A stretch of DNA of 64,000 nucleotides from Lepisosteus oculatus (lineage: Eukaryota > Chordata > Actinopteri > Semionotiformes > Lepisosteidae). Of the stretch, positions 52,401 to 64,000 are shown piece after piece. Every line of letters starts with the position of its first letter. The stretch's first letter is position 1. Both the position numbers and the translations under genes were made by a program. The notes beneath the pieces are model-generated. The model had not been told where the DNA came from. It did not search any database and saw only the letters and a program-made list of their open reading frames with translations. The stretch is from the NCBI RefSeq assembly GCF_040954835.1, contig NC_090716.1, positions 9,750,775 to 9,814,774 on the forward strand, written 5' to 3'.

Positions 52401-52690
52401 AATTGCAATACATCATAACACTGTATCAGTATAAATGCTGTAGCTATTTTGCACTTCTTTCTAAGGAGGAGTAAATGTTTCAGAGGGTTTGAATGGACAG
52501 TTATGAGCTACAGAAGGTCAGTGGGTTCAGTGTGCTTATGAATGTTAGTTTCCTGACTCAAGAGCCTCCCCCACCACCCCAGCCATTTCTGGGAAATAAG
52601 AATTCACAACAAGGTCTCCAGCCCTCAGAGCTCTCTTGCACTCACCTGTGATATCCACACTGTCCCAGATGGGACTCTCATCTATGGCAG
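49430..52690 (+). other. Presumed DENND2B intron
   Basis: Apart from the hAT fragment at 50395, no exon, RNA gene or named repeat was recognised. Confidence 0.45.
50395..50510 (+). mobile_element. hAT MITE end fragment
   Basis: Starts CCAGGGGTCTGCAACGCTGG and continues TCCTGGTGAAG, then a TTAATTGG/TTAATTAGG body. This resembles the left end of hAT MITEs with a 'caggggtctccaaccctggt' terminus. No right end was located. Confidence 0.5.
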
Positions 52691-52699
52691 AGCCATGGA

Positions 52700-52880
52700 G
52701 AAAGGGAAAACAGGGAGTCAAGTTTAGTTAGCATGTCTTTGGAAGTGGGAGGAAACCAACTCCCTTGACAAAAACCAATGTGAAGATGGGAAGACCAAGG
52801 CACACAGTTAGCCAACGTGGAGCCCTGGGCCTGGAGCTGTGATAAAGCAGCCCAAACCTCTGCTAACTGCAGTACTGTTG
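52700..52880 (-). repeat. L2-type retroposon fragment
   Basis: 'gtctttggaagtgggaggaa', 'accaaggcacacagttagcc' and 'tggagccctgggcctggagc' are the reverse of the family blocks CCTCCCACAGTCCAAAGAC and TTCAATTCTGGACCTGGG. Confidence 0.6.
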
Positions 52881-53756
52881 GTGTTTTTATCTCAGAACAA
52901 TTTAACCCTGACCTGACCAAGCCTCAGCTTGACTCCTGACGTCTCAGAAGAGAGTGAAGTTAGGGTTGGAAGTTGAGGTGGAAAAGAGTTTTAGGACAAA
53001 GCGGGTAGGGCAGCAATCTCCCGGCTTTCGATTAAAATGAAGATCTATGTTCTCAGAGTCATCTGAAACAGGAAATTGCTGACAGAAGGAATGCAGTCTC
53101 CCTCCTCCATCTGTCTTAGAAGCAGTCCAAAGGCAGTTCAGTGCACCACTCTCTTGCCTGCTCTTTCAGACAACAACTTCCTGTAAACAAGCAGCTTTTG
53201 CCATGTGCCCTCCTCTCCTTGTGAGCTTAATTGTTTCACACTAACCCCTAAATAAATCAGAAAACTGCTATGCAGTAAAAAAAAAAGATGAATAAAATGA
53301 AGTGACAGCAGGGCTGTTGTTTAAATCTTGACGTCTTGGTTTTCCCACATTTTTGCTGCCCTTTTGGCTTTGTGGGGGAAGGCAAAGAAATTAGCAAAAT
53401 GTTGATGAAGTCTTAAACTGTTTAAGACGTCACTAGGACTTCTTAAAGCAGCAGAGATAATTATAGAGTGTCGGGATCTTTTCTTAAAAACACTTTTTGA
53501 AATGTCCTTCAGTGCACAGCAGAAGCTTGAGGATTCGGAAGGATTCTTTCATTTGATCACTGTGGAAATATTTCGGAATGTAACCTATTAAAACTTGTAA
53601 TCTTGTTTTGTAAGAAAACCCTACATGCTGGGAGTAGGGCAGAACGTGATGATAGAGCTTACGGTATAATCGCGATGCAGTTTTAGATTATCTTTACAAC
53701 AGGAATTTGTTTTGAGAATATAAATCATGATTACTAACAATAATTTAATAAAAGCT

Positions 53757-53890
53757 TTAAAGAAGGGGTGCTTCCCAACCTTTATACCAAAGGTGTGGGA
53801 GTGTGGAACAAGCTGCCCACATTGAGGAAGCCAATATGCTTTCAAGAAACATTACATGAGATCCACAGATCAATTCATTTGATAACTGTA
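53757..53890 (+). repeat. Non-LTR retrotransposon C-terminal remnant
   Basis: 'gtggaacaagctgccc' followed by 'tttcaagaaacattacatga' fits the end of a CR1/Jockey-type reverse transcriptase ORF (V-W-N-K-L-P ... F-K). It is related to 61745-61985. Decayed, with stops. Confidence 0.55.
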
Positions 53891-55625
53891 AAAATAGGTT
53901 ACTTGGGTCAAATGTCTTTCCCGCATTTCTTGTAGACATAATAATAGTAAAATCTTTATTAAACACGTAATTCCTAAATAACATTAATGGTGTGTTTGTG
54001 TAAAACAGTGGTCTATAACACGTGAAAAATGGTCTGTTCAGAGGAGCTGTCTTTATTTGTAATGGCCAGGACAGATGATGGAAGGGAAAGGCTCTCATAA
54101 TATTTAGTTTAAGCCTTATGGGTTCTGAACATCGAAACCACAATTCTCCAACGCAGCTTGTAAAACTAATATCTGCAATAAAATCACAGCGAGCCAATTT
54201 AATGATTTTCTAGGTGTGCACATTCATGGGAAAAAGCAATCATTCTTTAATGAGCCAAGAGACTAACCCTCTTTCTGTTAATCTTGGCCCTTCCTTTCAA
54301 ACAGACTAGGATATGCACAAACATTTTTATTCTAAAAGTACCACGTTTCTCCTTTTTTTGGCCCATATAGTATATGCAAAACAGCTGGCCTACATTCAGG
54401 TTTACAGCATCTCATGAAATGAGCAAAGATTTAAAGCCACAGAGCTATTGGGTAACTATAAGACATTATTTATTTTATTATTTCTGTGAAAACCTATTCA
54501 TTCCACTTCATTTATTTAGCTAGTGAAGTTGATTTTTCACAGTAAGGTATGCAACATTAGCAAGTTCAAAAGTACATTGGGATTGTTGAAAAAAGCAGGA
54601 CTTTATTGACTTTTTAGGTGACCTTACTGACACACTTCTTTTGTATGTTTGCTTGCGCTGTGTGGAACCGAATGGTTTAGTCATGTTAACCTTGCAATAT
54701 CTGATATGGAGCATTTTGCTTGTAAGGTTTAAGGTCCATATTTATCATGGACAAGTCTAAAATCTAATCCAAATCCAACTCTATTTATTGAACCACAGTG
54801 ACATTTATTTGTTTAAATGATGTCATCCTAAAACGTAATTTATATTATGGGATGTATTCGTGTAAATACATTAAACATGCCATATTGTAGTTAAGATATC
54901 CACAGATGCATGTGTGTTTGATATTTAATAATGTATCACAAGATGTTTTAGAGAGGAACATCTGTCTCATAAATCTGCAAGATGGTTTAATTGCTTTTTG
55001 TTTTTTACATACATATAATACCAATTGTACTGGAGCATTGCTGAAAGATTTTGGTCTTATCCATCCAGTTTACTTTTAGAGTCTTAAATTAAAAAAACAT
55101 TATCTGCCTGTCACAGCTGAAAACAGATCAGATGAACCTCTATTCTGTACTGTGCTAGTTTTAACGATCATTTCTGAACTTCAATCGATATGACATATAC
55201 ACTGAGGAAAAGAATGCTCGGATGTCAGTCTGAGCCTGTAGGACGTCTGTGTTAGACTAATACAGAACACCTTTGTTTTTTTATAGTGACAGATAAACCT
55301 TTATAAAGAAGAAGCAAAGCTTCTTTGAAATTTTCTTTGTTATTTTTAATGTTGTTTAAAAATGGGCTGCTGATAAAGAAAGAAAAATGCACAATAGGAC
55401 CGTTGGCCAGAAGAATGCTTGAGCAGGCATCAGCCAGGAACTTATTCAAGGAGCTCCTATTGCAATCCTGATGGATCAGCCTGAATCTGGACTGATGGCG
55501 TTTATTTTTGGTTAACAGAGGGGTTTTGCGCTTGATGCATTGCATTGACTAGAGGGAAAATAGGGGGATAAAAGAACTGGAGGCAACTAGGAGGTAAAAA
55601 TCCTTGTTTGTGTCTTTTCTTCCAG

Positions 55626-55730
55626 GTGAGCAGGAAGTCCGTGGGCAGAGGCAACGATGACTGCCAACAAGAATGCCAAAGCTGCCCCCCGAGCTGGAGG
55701 GAATAAAGTGTCCCGGGATATTCCTGAAAG
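55626..55730 (+). CDS. DENND2B: DENND2B (ST5) first coding exon
   Basis: A good acceptor (cttttcttccag) at 55625 and donor CTGAAAG|GTTAGG at 55731 bound the exon. The ATG at 55657 follows 31 nt of leader. The peptide begins MTANKNAKAAPRAGGNK and runs 24 codons plus two nucleotides; human DENND2B begins MTMTANKNSSITHGAGGTK. The exon ends in phase 2. DENND2B is a large DENN-domain guanine-nucleotide exchange factor for Rab proteins (Rab13 in human), and the C-terminal part is known as suppressor of tumorigenicity 5. The DENN domain and the Pro-rich exons lie beyond the right edge. It is the expected neighbour of AKIP1 by human synteny. Confidence 0.9.
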
Positions 55731-58700
55731 GTTAGGAATTTGAGAGTTATCCAGAGTGGCACCGTAAGGTTTAATGGGAATGATGAGGTCAAGATGATGC
55801 CCATGATGTGCTTCAGTAAAACACTTAGCCGGGTAAATAGCTATACTGTAAAAGGAATTACCTTTGGATGAAAGAAACAACAAAGTAAATTAATAACAAT
55901 AACATATTGACAAGCATGTGTAAACAGAAAGTTGTGCTTCTAATGAACTGGATAACTTCTATAAGTGAAATTGTTGACCTGTGTATCTTTTTTTTTTACT
56001 CATCTATGAATGAAAGTACGTTGAATCGCAACTGCCAAGGCTGGTATTGAGGAGTGAGAGAAGGAAGCTTAAGAGATAGAAAGCTAAGACAGAATTAACA
56101 TAAACCTATAATTTTAATTATTTTTTTTCTGTTGGAAGAAATTTGGCAAGAAGCCTGATTCATGCAGCACTTATTACTTTCTTTGTATATAATGGGTTAT
56201 CTGGGTTTTTGAATGTCCAGAAAGGCCTGTGACGTTCACCAGAAATGTCTTAACAAGGACTCGCAATTTAATAGCATTAAATGGGAAAGTATAATTCTAT
56301 TAAACATTCTTACATTTTTAAGTAGATTATTAAAACAGAAATGCAGGTAAAATTATATGCTTTGGACTGCTATGGTTTCCCTGGCGTTGGGTGGAAAAGT
56401 TTCATTTTTAGTTTCAGTTTCAAAGAATTGCAAGTGTTTGTATCTCCAGGTATTGTCAAACACATTCAGCAGAAGACAACTGCAGAAGAGCAGCAGTTTG
56501 AAATTAGGTACAGGTAATGTGGACATGACAATAGCAATTTTGCAGACAGTTGCAAATGTAAAAGCAAAGACAAATTTAAAAATCAAGGGTCCAGGATCCT
56601 CTGTTTGATCTCGGATAACCTTTGTTTGAGAACCATGGCCTTAAAAACCAATAAGAAAAGAAAACAGTGAAGCAAAAACGCGCAACAGGAGGAGGAAGTT
56701 GTAACATTTCAATAAAGAATTCATTGGCACTATCTTTTTCCATTGTGGTTTCAGACTGCATTGTGTCTGAGACAGTAAAAATGACTAAAACCCCAATTTG
56801 ACAGATTATGTTTGTGTATGTACTGTAAGTTTAGAATCAGACATTCTAAATCACATTTGCTACATGTATAGCTAATGCAGTAGAATGCTGGAAAAAAAAA
56901 AAAACTTGTTTAGAGCCTATGAATAATTATAAATGAGGGGTAGGCATCTGGCCCATCTAGATTATTTGATTTTTATGAGCTAAATGATCTTAGGATCTCA
57001 CCCAGTCAGGGTAGCTACTTTAACAGCACAGCAGTTGGGGAGTTGCCCCAAATTCACAGTTTTAAAGGCACCATAATTTCCTTCCAGAGTCTTGGTTTGA
57101 CTGCAATTATCTCTTCTAAACTGTTGAACTTGCATATGATTGCTATCTGCCTCCTGCTTTGAAGCTCAAAAAAACATTTGCGCAATTTGGCTTTTCTTGG
57201 TTAGGACAGGAAGCTTTTATTTTAACTATACTATTCCTCACTGAAATTGTGAGACATACTTCACTAACTTATGTTGACATAAAAGCTACTGTACGTAATT
57301 CACAGGGTTAGACATGTTTCTACGGTATCTAGTATGTGATGTCATTCGGGCGTCTTCAATATTCACAACATGAATCACAGAGACTTGCATCACACAAAAA
57401 AACCTGATTTAAGCTACAGACATTTATTAAATTTAAATGGTTTGCAGTGCATTATGTTTTTCTGTATAATATCATTGCGTCTTTCCATAATTACTCTATT
57501 TGCTATTCAGACTTAATTCTGTTTGCTGTGTACCATTAGCCTGTTATTTGAACTGAATTGATACTGTTTTATATCATTTTAATTTAATTCATTTTTTCTA
57601 ATAAAACAGCTATCAGGGACCATTCACTTGCAAAGATCCTGAGCCCTAAAAAAATCAAAAATCTAGAATGACTCTCTTATATACCTCTGACAGGGGACAC
57701 AGGTCAAACATTCACCAAACATGCAGTTCCAAAACAGTCTGTAGCCTAACAAAGGGGGTTATACCCCCCTTCTGAACCCAGAGAAGTGATACCACCATAC
57801 CATGCTCATTCTGTACTGCCAGCCCTTTTGCAGTAGCACAACATTACCAGCACTCAAGTATAAGTGATAAAAAGCAACATCTCTGTGACTCTGTGAAGCA
57901 GATGGAAGCGTTTCTATTCTCCATTCCACACTTCAGATTCTGTTGTATGGGTCCTTACACCCGGAGAAGACTTCACAGCTGTAACATTGTGTTTCCTTTC
58001 TTCTCTTTTCAGCATGGAATAAATCTTTACTTGTTCCTTCGCAACATACGCATGCTGACGCAGCTCCCCACCTAAAGTACTTTAGATTCTGCTGTCAAGC
58101 ACGATTTTCAGTTTTGTTCCAGAGCCCCCTGCCTCTCCAGATAACCAGAAACAAGGCTGACAAAAACAGAAATGGCTTTTCAATTGTCACTTGTTTTAAG
58201 ACTAGAGTCCTGTTGATACATAAACTCTTTTATTCCCATTAACCTGTGAGCTGAGGTTCTGCCTCTGAAGTAAGGGGCCAAATACCGTACATGAGAGAAC
58301 TGTTTTGGACTGTGGAGGAATATTCCCCGATCTGTCGTGTTCTCATACAAGACAAGAGGTGTCATTTTGGTTCCACTGGCCCTGTGAGATTTCCAAGCAG
58401 AACATGTCTGATGCTGCTGGCATGGTTAAATTAAATGGCTGGGGGAAAAGAATGAGAATAATTAGTGTCTCTTTTTGGAAATCAAGCAGGTGGGAACTCT
58501 GGTGTTGTTTAAGTTGTAAGACTAATGGTTGAAATCTGTTGCTGCTTTGCCTCGAGCTGCTTCTTCGCATACTCTAGTTAAGAGCGCTTCACAAATTCAG
58601 ATTTTTTTTTCAGGGGGAATATTCTTGGTTTCAGGCTCTGTTGATTTAAAAGTCTGCTAACATGGAAAAGTGAAGGCAGTCCAAGTCTGAGAGCCATTTG

Positions 58701-61700
58701 CAGGCTGAAATTGTATATATAAAGTGAAAACAAATCACAATGGAATTTTAAGTTGTCTTTTTCGAAAGACACAAATGCAGTACGGTTTAGTCAGCTGGGT
58801 GCCCTTGGAAACCTAGTGACAGTCAGCCATTGGGGATGTTTCGAGCGTCGATTTATGCCCTGGAAAGTCTTGACTTCTTTTCATGTCTGATTTTTTTAAA
58901 TAACAAAGCAATTGGAATTCCAGTACATCATTATAACATGAATTGTCTCTGCAAAGGCCAACTTGCTTAATAAGGATGTAAAATTCTCTGCTGTCACAGT
59001 ATCAAGCATTTCCTTTTATATATGTTACGAAAACATTCTCTCACTCCCAGACATCAATCCAAGGGCCAACATCTATATTACACACTGTAAAAAGGTTGGA
59101 GGGGGAGTAGAGTAGGTAGGTGTTCCTTCCCAAGTGGCTCTGTCCTAAAACTGCTTGTTTGGAGTGCAAGCTGAGCCCCACACTGACATCGGCACTGACA
59201 CTGCTGGGTCACTCCTATAGGTGAGACCTGCATCACCCCAATTGATGCCAACTGCCTGCAAAGCAGACGGAAAATTAATTTTTGACAAAACACACCTGGT
59301 TCTTGTTCCCAATGACATAAGCGTGGCTGTGGTATGCTCAGCTGATTAATAATAGTCCATTGCTTAATGATATTAAAGTCATGTTATGCAAATCTTTGCA
59401 AAATCTTGACATTTTATAACCTTATAAAATGATAAAGCAATCTAAAAAAAACATCAGCATTGTTTCTCTCTATATGAATCACACCGAGTTGTACAGTAGG
59501 TGGACTATACAAAATTCACTTTGCTCCACCGGCTTTGGCGAAACACCGAGGTTTAGGTGCACACAAACTGATTTTCATGACACAGTAACTCCTAATAAAT
59601 GTTACTCTTCTAAAGGATTGTAAAAACACATCTTTCTTTAAAAGGACAGAGTACGAAATGACTGTCCGCAGTCAAGGGGCCTAAGTTTCGCTGTCTGTGC
59701 TTTAAATGTGGCTGGATGAGTCTGTCCCACAGTGGAATAGCAGAGCTGGGGGTGTGTTAATTGGGCCTCTTTAGGGGATGTATCTTTTGATGTCGGTAAC
59801 TTGAATCTCTTCCTCCCAGTCTGTTATCGGATTCTGCAAACAGGAAATGGCCTGTGGCTGACATACCCACAGACCTCTGTGAGAGTCTGTGTCTCAGTTG
59901 GCACCCTGTGCAGTCAATGTGTGGCCCGTTACAATTTAAGCCAAACTTTTGAAATCCACGATCACTAGACCACGCTCTCTGAGCTTGTTTGTACTGGCTT
60001 CAACTTGAGGCTTTTCCAGAGAAATTTTGCAGAGCTGTTAGCCCATTAACTGAAACCTGACTTGGCATTAGATGTAGGCCTAGATCCTCTTTCAGAGAGG
60101 AAAACTTTGTATTTTATTCTTTTGTTCTTTTTTGTTCGTGAGATAAATATTGAAGGTCAGCGCCAGGGGCGTATCCAGTAAGCTGTCTTTTAGGTGTAAT
60201 AAATGCTTCCCACCCCTCTTGTCAAAATGAGATGGTTAGAAATTGCAGACCAGCTGTATTCATTACATCAATTCGTTACATCAATTGAAGAACAAACATA
60301 CTTGTAAAAACTAGTTTTAGGAGAGTTAATATCCATTTCAGGAGAATTAGAGTTATGTAACTGTACAGGGAGTGAGAATCTTCTTAATTTGTAAGGTTTA
60401 TCATTGTATCTCATGTTTTATTTTTAACGTATTTGGATGATACTTTTATCCTTATACACTGTGTTATTATTTGAAGGCATCTCTTTTTTTGTACAGAGAG
60501 CTATTTATTGTTCATTGGGCTGGAATAATTTGGGCAATTCTGCAAGTGTACAGCAGCACTGCCACCTGGGACTTCATAGCTCTAACCACTGCTCCACACT
60601 GCTCCCACACACCACCTCATCCATCTGACCCTCTTTCCCTTTATTCCTTCCTCTCCTGCACCACTGTCCAGCAAAAGAGAATCACTTTTAATAGTTTTTC
60701 CTTACATTTGATTGAAAAACCCCTAAAAAGTAATGGCAAATTCTCTAATGTTCCAGTTTTATCATGTTTTCCCTGTGTTTTTTCCATATGTTCAATTTCA
60801 AGTTGATTCAGTGTGTTATTTTTGAGGTTTACAATGTTTTTCATGTTTGAACCAACCCCTCATAAACCTCCTCCTGCTTTTTATACAATATTATTATAGT
60901 GCCACAGATTTCCTTAGTAAACATTCATAGTCTTATCTTTGTAGGATGTTGTCCGTAATAATAATTGTTGTTTCCAAATTGCTGAGTAAGAGGAGCCACT
61001 GGAAAAGTTAAGTATCTAAGAAGGAACAACAGATTGTTACACAGAGAAAAACAGATAAGCAAAAAGGAAGAAATAAAAGGAACAAATCAGTTCAGTTCAT
61101 AGTCATTGTTACCGTCCACAGGAAATAGTTGCTCATTTTTAGAGTATCCTGAAGGAGTAGAAAAAAGGATGCTCTGATGTTTTTCTCATGAGTCCTCCCC
61201 AGGTAACGGTATTGGCAGCTGCTTGTAGATTGTAGTGTGAAACGGCAAGAACAGAGAGATAGCAGAGAGATAACAGACAGAATTAGAAGGTGAAAGCTCG
61301 TGTTGGGGTGACATAATTTGTGGTCTACCACAGGAATCAGATGTTCTTCATTTATATCAATTATCTGTGTTCTGGGTAGTTGGTAAGCTAGTTATGATTG
61401 CAGACAATATTAAAATAGGAGGACTAGCAGAATATTACACGCAGGTAGTACAAATATAAACTAGATAAATATACAATATTGGAAACTCTCAGCTTGAGGA
61501 AGCTACCTATAAAAAGATTTCATTATAGTTGACACATCATTTTAATTTCCTTGACAATGTGGGGAAGCAATAAAAAGGCACACAGAATGTTATAATATAT
61601 ACAGTATCAGAGTTTAAATCAAAGGATGCTTTGTTAAATATTTAATAAGTAAACAGTCATTAATAATACCGCATACAATTTTGATCACAACTTTCCAAAA

Positions 61701-61740
61701 GTATATTGCTAGAAATGAAACTAATCTGTTTGGTTTTGAG
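55731..61740 (+). other. DENND2B intron after the first coding exon
   Basis: No further DENND2B exon was recognised. 59080-59290 is less AT-rich but unidentified. A reversed tRNA-like SINE head fragment lies at about 60535-60615 ('gccacctgggacttcatagc', 'accactgctccacactgc'). Confidence 0.5.
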
Positions 61741-61744
61741 CAGT

Positions 61745-61985
61745 GAAGACTTCGGGAAGACGTGAATTCACGTCTTCAAAATCCTCAAAACCATTGAAGA
61801 CGACCCAATGTCTTCAGAGCCAACAGTACAACTTGAAAACTCAATTTAAAATTGAGATCAGGAAGCACTTCTTTACACAAAGGGTTGTCTGGAACAAACG
61901 TACCCATCCAAGTTGTTAAAACATACAGCCAATTGACTGCAAGGAACCAAACAAGCTAGATGGGGTAATGGCTTCCTCTCATTTA
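61745..61985 (+). repeat. Non-LTR retrotransposon C-terminal remnant
   Basis: 'cgtcttcaaaatcctcaaaa', then 'atcaggaagcacttctttac' (I-R-K-H-F-F-T) and 'aaagggttgtctgg' match the end of a CR1/Jockey-type reverse transcriptase ORF, followed by the 'agatggggtaatggcttcctctc' end block. Decayed. Related to 53757-53890. Confidence 0.65.
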
Positions 61986-61989
61986 CTGA

Positions 61990-64000
61990 CTCTGTTATGT
62001 TCCTGTCTCCTTTTCTAAAGAACTTCAGTCATTGGTGGAAAAAAGGCTTAATGGCATTTTAAAATGGCTGAGCTATACTGTAACATTTAATAGTCGCTCG
62101 AGCGATTAATACATGGGTAGAGTAAATGTTTTCTGAAGTATAATTCAAGCAAAAGCACAAACACTGTAATTGGAATCCTGTTTATGAGAACTTTTGCTAT
62201 TTTATTTTCAGAAACTCTCAAGGAGAGAATTCTTACCTGGAAAATTCTTGTAGCCTTCCGTTACAGTAACCATCTCATTGCCAAAGTGAAGGAACCTGTT
62301 CGGAGTTCCGGCTGTATCTGTGCCATCTGACCATGACAAAGTGCTCACAATGAGCCTCTTAGTTCAATGTAACTGGATTCAATTGCTTTCAAATCTTTAT
62401 CTGCATGACTGTGTTTTGTGATTGGCTTTGCATCAGCCCGATTCATTTTTACTAGCCGACTAGGGCGCCTCGTGGTTAAAGTTTTGGTAAGCGTGGATAG
62501 GTGTCCATGTCTATTAATTTTATTTCAGTAGGAGGAATCAAATTCCAGTTTCACTCAACTGCATCAGGTGCATTGACAATCCTTGTATGCTGTACGCTCT
62601 CCCTCATCCCTTAGTGTACACTAATCACAAAGCTGGAGCTCTTTTTGTCTTAAAAAGAAGTACTTATAACACTTTATAAAGTGCTACCTCCTCTTTTAGC
62701 TACAATTTATTTAAATAAATGTGAAAACCAAGCAACTGTCTTGAATGAATGCACTAAGGAAATTCAGATGGATAACATGTACAGTAGCTTCATCATTATT
62801 TCAATCAGCTATTATACTCTGAGGGATTAATAGAAAACTTCATTACAGTGACCTCAGGTTCCATCACAGAAGCAAAGCCAGCTAGGTCTTTTTTAGATAG
62901 GCTTAATTTTTAGAACCTTTCTTAAAGTATTTCCTGCAAAGTTGCACACTGTGCACAGGAATTCAGCATTATGAGTCTGAATCATGAGGCTGGCCCGTTT
63001 CCTGCACAAACACACAAAAAAAACATTTTTCCTTTGCTTTAATTATTTGAAGTATCATCAAAAGCCGTAAAGGAGGAAATTAATCATTAGCCCTAGTCCA
63101 ATTTGATTATTTTTTTGCCATTTTGTGAACATTTCAAGAGAATTTCATTATTACATATCTGATTACAGCCATCGCTTGAATGGAACTTGGATGGAATGTA
63201 ACACATTGCATCAACTGGTCTAAAGGCATAAAACTGCAGTGTATTATGTTTAACCACAATCAATAGGTCACAGAACAAGTATATAAGGACCAAATAAATC
63301 ATAGGGGATAAAGTTTAATGATCCTGTAAATAAAGATTAATCAATGCACATTCTCATTCTGTAAGCATAATTTAGGTTTGTCTGGAGAACAAAGATAATT
63401 AAGGTGAATTCAGGAAACTTCAATCACTACACAATACGGGCTGTGACCATTTTTTCTCTGTTAAAATGGTTGTATCCTCTTTTCTTTTTGTTTAACAAAA
63501 TGTCAAACTATATTTCATGTGTTTCTATTTAAATGTAATTGAGTTTTACAATTTATAACCACAGCCTATTGGAAATTGACTTCATGTTGAGCTATATAAC
63601 ATGATATAAGTGTACTTTCATCTTTTTTCTTCAGTGGAACTATGGTTACTATTAAGGTTAAAAAGCCATTGTGCTCTAATGCAGACAGGCCTCTAGTTTT
63701 CTTGTCACATTTGTAGTGGTGTTGCATTTATTATTATCTCTTAGTCCTTACTTTCTGGATATGCAACGACTGAACTATAAAATGAAAAACATTTTCTTTT
63801 TTAAGTTCTCTGAATAATTGTCTTCTTAATATATTGCTTTAAAATGTTTAATTTTGCAACAAGCATAGACGTCTCTTGGTGTCTGCACTGACTTGATGAA
63901 AGCATGCCTTTCTTTTTTTGCTCATGCTTAATTCAGCCATCATAAATCAGTGCTGATTTATTGTTGAATGGGTATAGTTCTGTTAATGACATAGTGCTGG
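61990..64000 (+). other. DENND2B intron to the window edge
   Basis: AT-rich sequence with no recognised exon, RNA gene or named repeat. Confidence 0.5.

Noticed and set aside
53757-54197. 146-codon minus-strand open frame
   Set aside because: Partly antisense to a retrotransposon remnant, with no homology or exon borders.

Overview
This is vertebrate nuclear DNA: AT-rich, with intron-split genes, GT-AG splice sites, AATAAA signals and many old retroposon and DNA-transposon copies. Gene order and orientation are NRIP3(+), TMEM9B(+), C11orf16-like(+), AKIP1(-), DENND2B/ST5(+). From general knowledge, this is the same single-copy block as on human chromosome 11p15.4. The repeats are fish-like: tRNA-derived SINEs with V-SINE-like cores, L2-type retroposons ending in GGATGG-like tails, and a hAT MITE. 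A non-teleost ray-finned fish (gar, bowfin or sturgeon type) is my best guess; the sequence alone does not fix the species.

Layout. 1-4 kb: 3' exons of NRIP3, with a perfect 264-bp tandem duplication in the upstream intron. 4-12.3 kb: mostly non-coding, with a GC-rich block at 6.5-6.7 kb, an RFX-type X-box at 10.65 kb and an unassigned exon-like ORF at 11.37-11.51 kb. 12.4-15.4 kb: complete five-exon TMEM9B. 17.9-23.2 kb: a C11orf16 orthologue that still carries an N-terminal von Willebrand A domain. 24.4-25.7 kb: complete four-coding-exon AKIP1 on the minus strand, tail-to-tail with C11orf16. 26.7 kb: a ZNF143-type element that could be the AKIP1 promoter. 27.4-28.1 kb: an old repeat interrupted by a hAT MITE with a near-perfect 8-bp target duplication. 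From about 29.4 kb to the right edge: the 5' part of DENND2B, mostly intron. Its first coding exon is at 55.66-55.73 kb, and there are candidate first exons near 29.4, 36.2 and 40.6 kb.

These genes do not form one pathway. NRIP3 has a retropepsin-like fold, TMEM9B is an endolysosomal membrane protein, AKIP1 binds PKA catalytic subunit and NF-kB p65, and DENND2B is a Rab GEF. The C11orf16/VWA3-like protein is uncharacterised; an X-box at its promoter hints at a ciliary role. No bHLH gene (ASCL3 in human) was found between TMEM9B and C11orf16. The most informative observations are the VWA domain of the C11orf16 orthologue, its stop-free in-phase 396-nt putative intron, and the orphan exon downstream of an X-box.
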